The position numbers and the translations under genes are program-made. Positions 4,726 through 5,627 of a DNA stretch of 5,627 nucleotides are shown here, one piece after another. Location of the stretch: contig MEQV01000019.1 of assembly GCA_001770355.1 (NCBI GenBank), forward strand, positions 1 to 5,627, in the 5' to 3' direction. Within the stretch, counting starts at the first letter, position 1, and each line of letters starts with the position of its first letter. The stretch comes from Betaproteobacteria bacterium RIFCSPLOWO2_02_FULL_62_17. GTDB lineage: Bacteria; Pseudomonadota; Gammaproteobacteria; Burkholderiales; SG8-39. Below the pieces are notes generated by a model. The model had not been told where the DNA came from and searched no databases. It saw nothing but the letters and a program-made list of their open reading frames with translations.

Positions 4726-5627
4726 CTAGGGTATCTGGACAGGCGGCTCGACAGTCGCCGTCCTGAACAGGCGCACCGTCTTGATGACGCGATCCTGGGT
4801 ATGCACGATTTCCATGGCGACATTGGCGATCTTGACCGACACGCCGGACTCGGGAATGTCCTGCAAGTGTTCCAGGATCAGACCATTCAGCGTTTTGGGG
4901 CCGCTCAGAGGCAGATCCAGGGTGAGTTTGCGGTTCAGTTCGCGAAGGCTGGTGGAGCCTTCCACCAGAATGCTGCCGTCGGTACCCCAGGCGTATATGC
5001 CCGGCCGCGTGGGCGAGCTTGTGGTGAACTCGCCGATGAACTCCTCGATGATGTCCTCGAGGGTCACCAGGCCCTGCAGTTCGCCGTACTCGTCGACCAC
5101 CAACGCGATGCGTTGCCGTGCTTCCTGAAAGTATTGCAGTTGCTCGAACACGGCTGTGCCGGCGGGAACGAAGTAGGGCTTCGCGAGCAGGGCCTCGAGA
5201 GCCTCCTTGGTCAGTTCCTGGCGCTGGATCAGGTGCAGGACGCGGCGCAGGTGGAGCACGCCGATGACCGTACCGGGTTCGCGGCGGTACACCGGCAGCC
5301 GGGTGTGGTAACTGGTGGCCATTTGTTCAGCAATCGTGTCGATCGGCGCCTCGATGTCAATCGACTCGATGCGCGCGCGCGGCGTCATGACATCCTCGAC
5401 CGTGATCGATTCGAGATCGAAAAGATTCATCAAGATGCTCTGGTGCTTCTTGGGGATGATCTGGCTGGATTCGAGCACCAAGTGGCGCAATTCTTCCAAG
5501 GTAAGGCGCTGGTTCTGCTCCGCGTTCGAGGGTTTGAGCCGGGTTGCGAACAGCACGGCCGAGACGAACAGATTGACGAACCAGACCACCGGGGTGAGCA
5601 GCCGAAGCAAGGGCTTCAGGACATAGG
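4726..5627 (-). CDS. HlyC/CorC (CNNM) family CBS-domain transporter, 5' end outside window
   Basis: The last 299 residues are visible, and the frame stays open through the right edge. A hydrophobic stretch (LLTPVVWFVNLFVSAVLFAT, visible residues 9-28) is the end of the DUF21/CNNM membrane domain. It is followed by the linking helix LTLEELRHLVLES (41-53) and a first CBS domain with VEDVMTPR (76-83) to about 130. A second CBS domain (about 140-192) contains VVDEYGELQGLVTLEDIIEE. A CorC_HlyC domain (about 200-290) begins near WGTDGSILVEG. Full members are usually 410-440 residues, so roughly 120-140 are missing to the right. The TTG at 5610 inside the hydrophobic segment is not the true start. 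The family is linked to magnesium/cobalt or sodium/magnesium exchange at the inner membrane; the older haemolysin label is misleading. It points the same way as pilC, 469 bases upstream of it, and probably belongs to a separate transcript. Confidence 0.93.
   Translation of the reverse strand, partial: YVLKPLLRLLTPVVWFVNLFVSAVLFATRLKPSNAEQNQRLTLEELRHLVLESSQIIPKKHQSILMNLFDLESITVEDVMTPRARIESIDIEAPIDTIAEQMATSYHTRLPVYRREPGTVIGVLHLRRVLHLIQRQELTKEALEALLAKPYFVPAGTAVFEQLQYFQEARQRIALVVDEYGELQGLVTLEDIIEEFIGEFTTSSPTRPGIYAWGTDGSILVEGSTSLRELNRKLTLDLPLSGPKTLNGLILEHLQDIPESGVSVKIANVAMEIVHTQDRVIKTVRLFRTATVEPPVQIP

Noticed and set aside
1..5627. CRISPR array, tRNA, rRNA or insertion sequence
   Set aside because: I saw no regularly spaced repeats, no cloverleaf-like sequence with a T-loop signature, and no transposase-like frame.

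Overview
The window reads as a betaproteobacterial chromosome segment (GC-rich; gene families and order like those of Nitrosomonadales/Burkholderiales pilus loci), but no single genus can be fixed from it. Every convincing gene lies on the minus strand, so transcription runs from the right edge to the left. The long plus-strand frames are antisense shadows of GC-rich genes.

From right to left: (1) the C-terminal ~299 residues of a CNNM/CorC (HlyC/CorC) family membrane protein with two CBS domains and a CorC_HlyC domain, its membrane part cut off by the window edge; (2) a 469-base non-coding stretch rich in small perfect inverted repeats; (3) pilC, the type IV pilus inner-membrane platform protein; (4) a 168-base spacer with a stem-loop directly after pilC; (5) pilD, the prepilin peptidase/N-methyltransferase, probably starting at a TTG; (6) coaE, dephospho-CoA kinase, whose ATG overlaps the pilD stop (TGATG); (7) zapD, the FtsZ-associated division protein; (8) a junction of about 90 bases with three inverted repeats; (9) a decayed 3' end of a restriction-modification-type DNA methyltransferase with two in-frame stops; (10) the 5' end of a DUF1016/YhcG-type (PDDEXK nuclease-like) gene that runs off the left edge.

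Genes 3-7 form the familiar housekeeping block pilC-pilD-coaE-zapD: pilus assembly, prepilin maturation, the last step of coenzyme A synthesis and Z-ring bundling. They are probably co-transcribed, at least from pilD to zapD. The oddest point in the block is that coaE has no stop codon. The frame stays open from the coaE ATG (2001) to the zapD stop (523), giving a potential 492-residue CoaE-linker-ZapD polypeptide. A GTG at 1278 would give a normal 251-residue ZapD by internal initiation.

Downstream of zapD, where many relatives carry yacG, the sequence switches to restriction/defence-type material. This looks like the edge of an accessory insertion with a degraded methyltransferase tail and a still-open DUF1016 gene. 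I did not find a clearly new system. The leads most worth following are the stop-less coaE-zapD joint, the decayed defence-island edge, and the inverted-repeat cluster before pilC with two mutually exclusive pairings.
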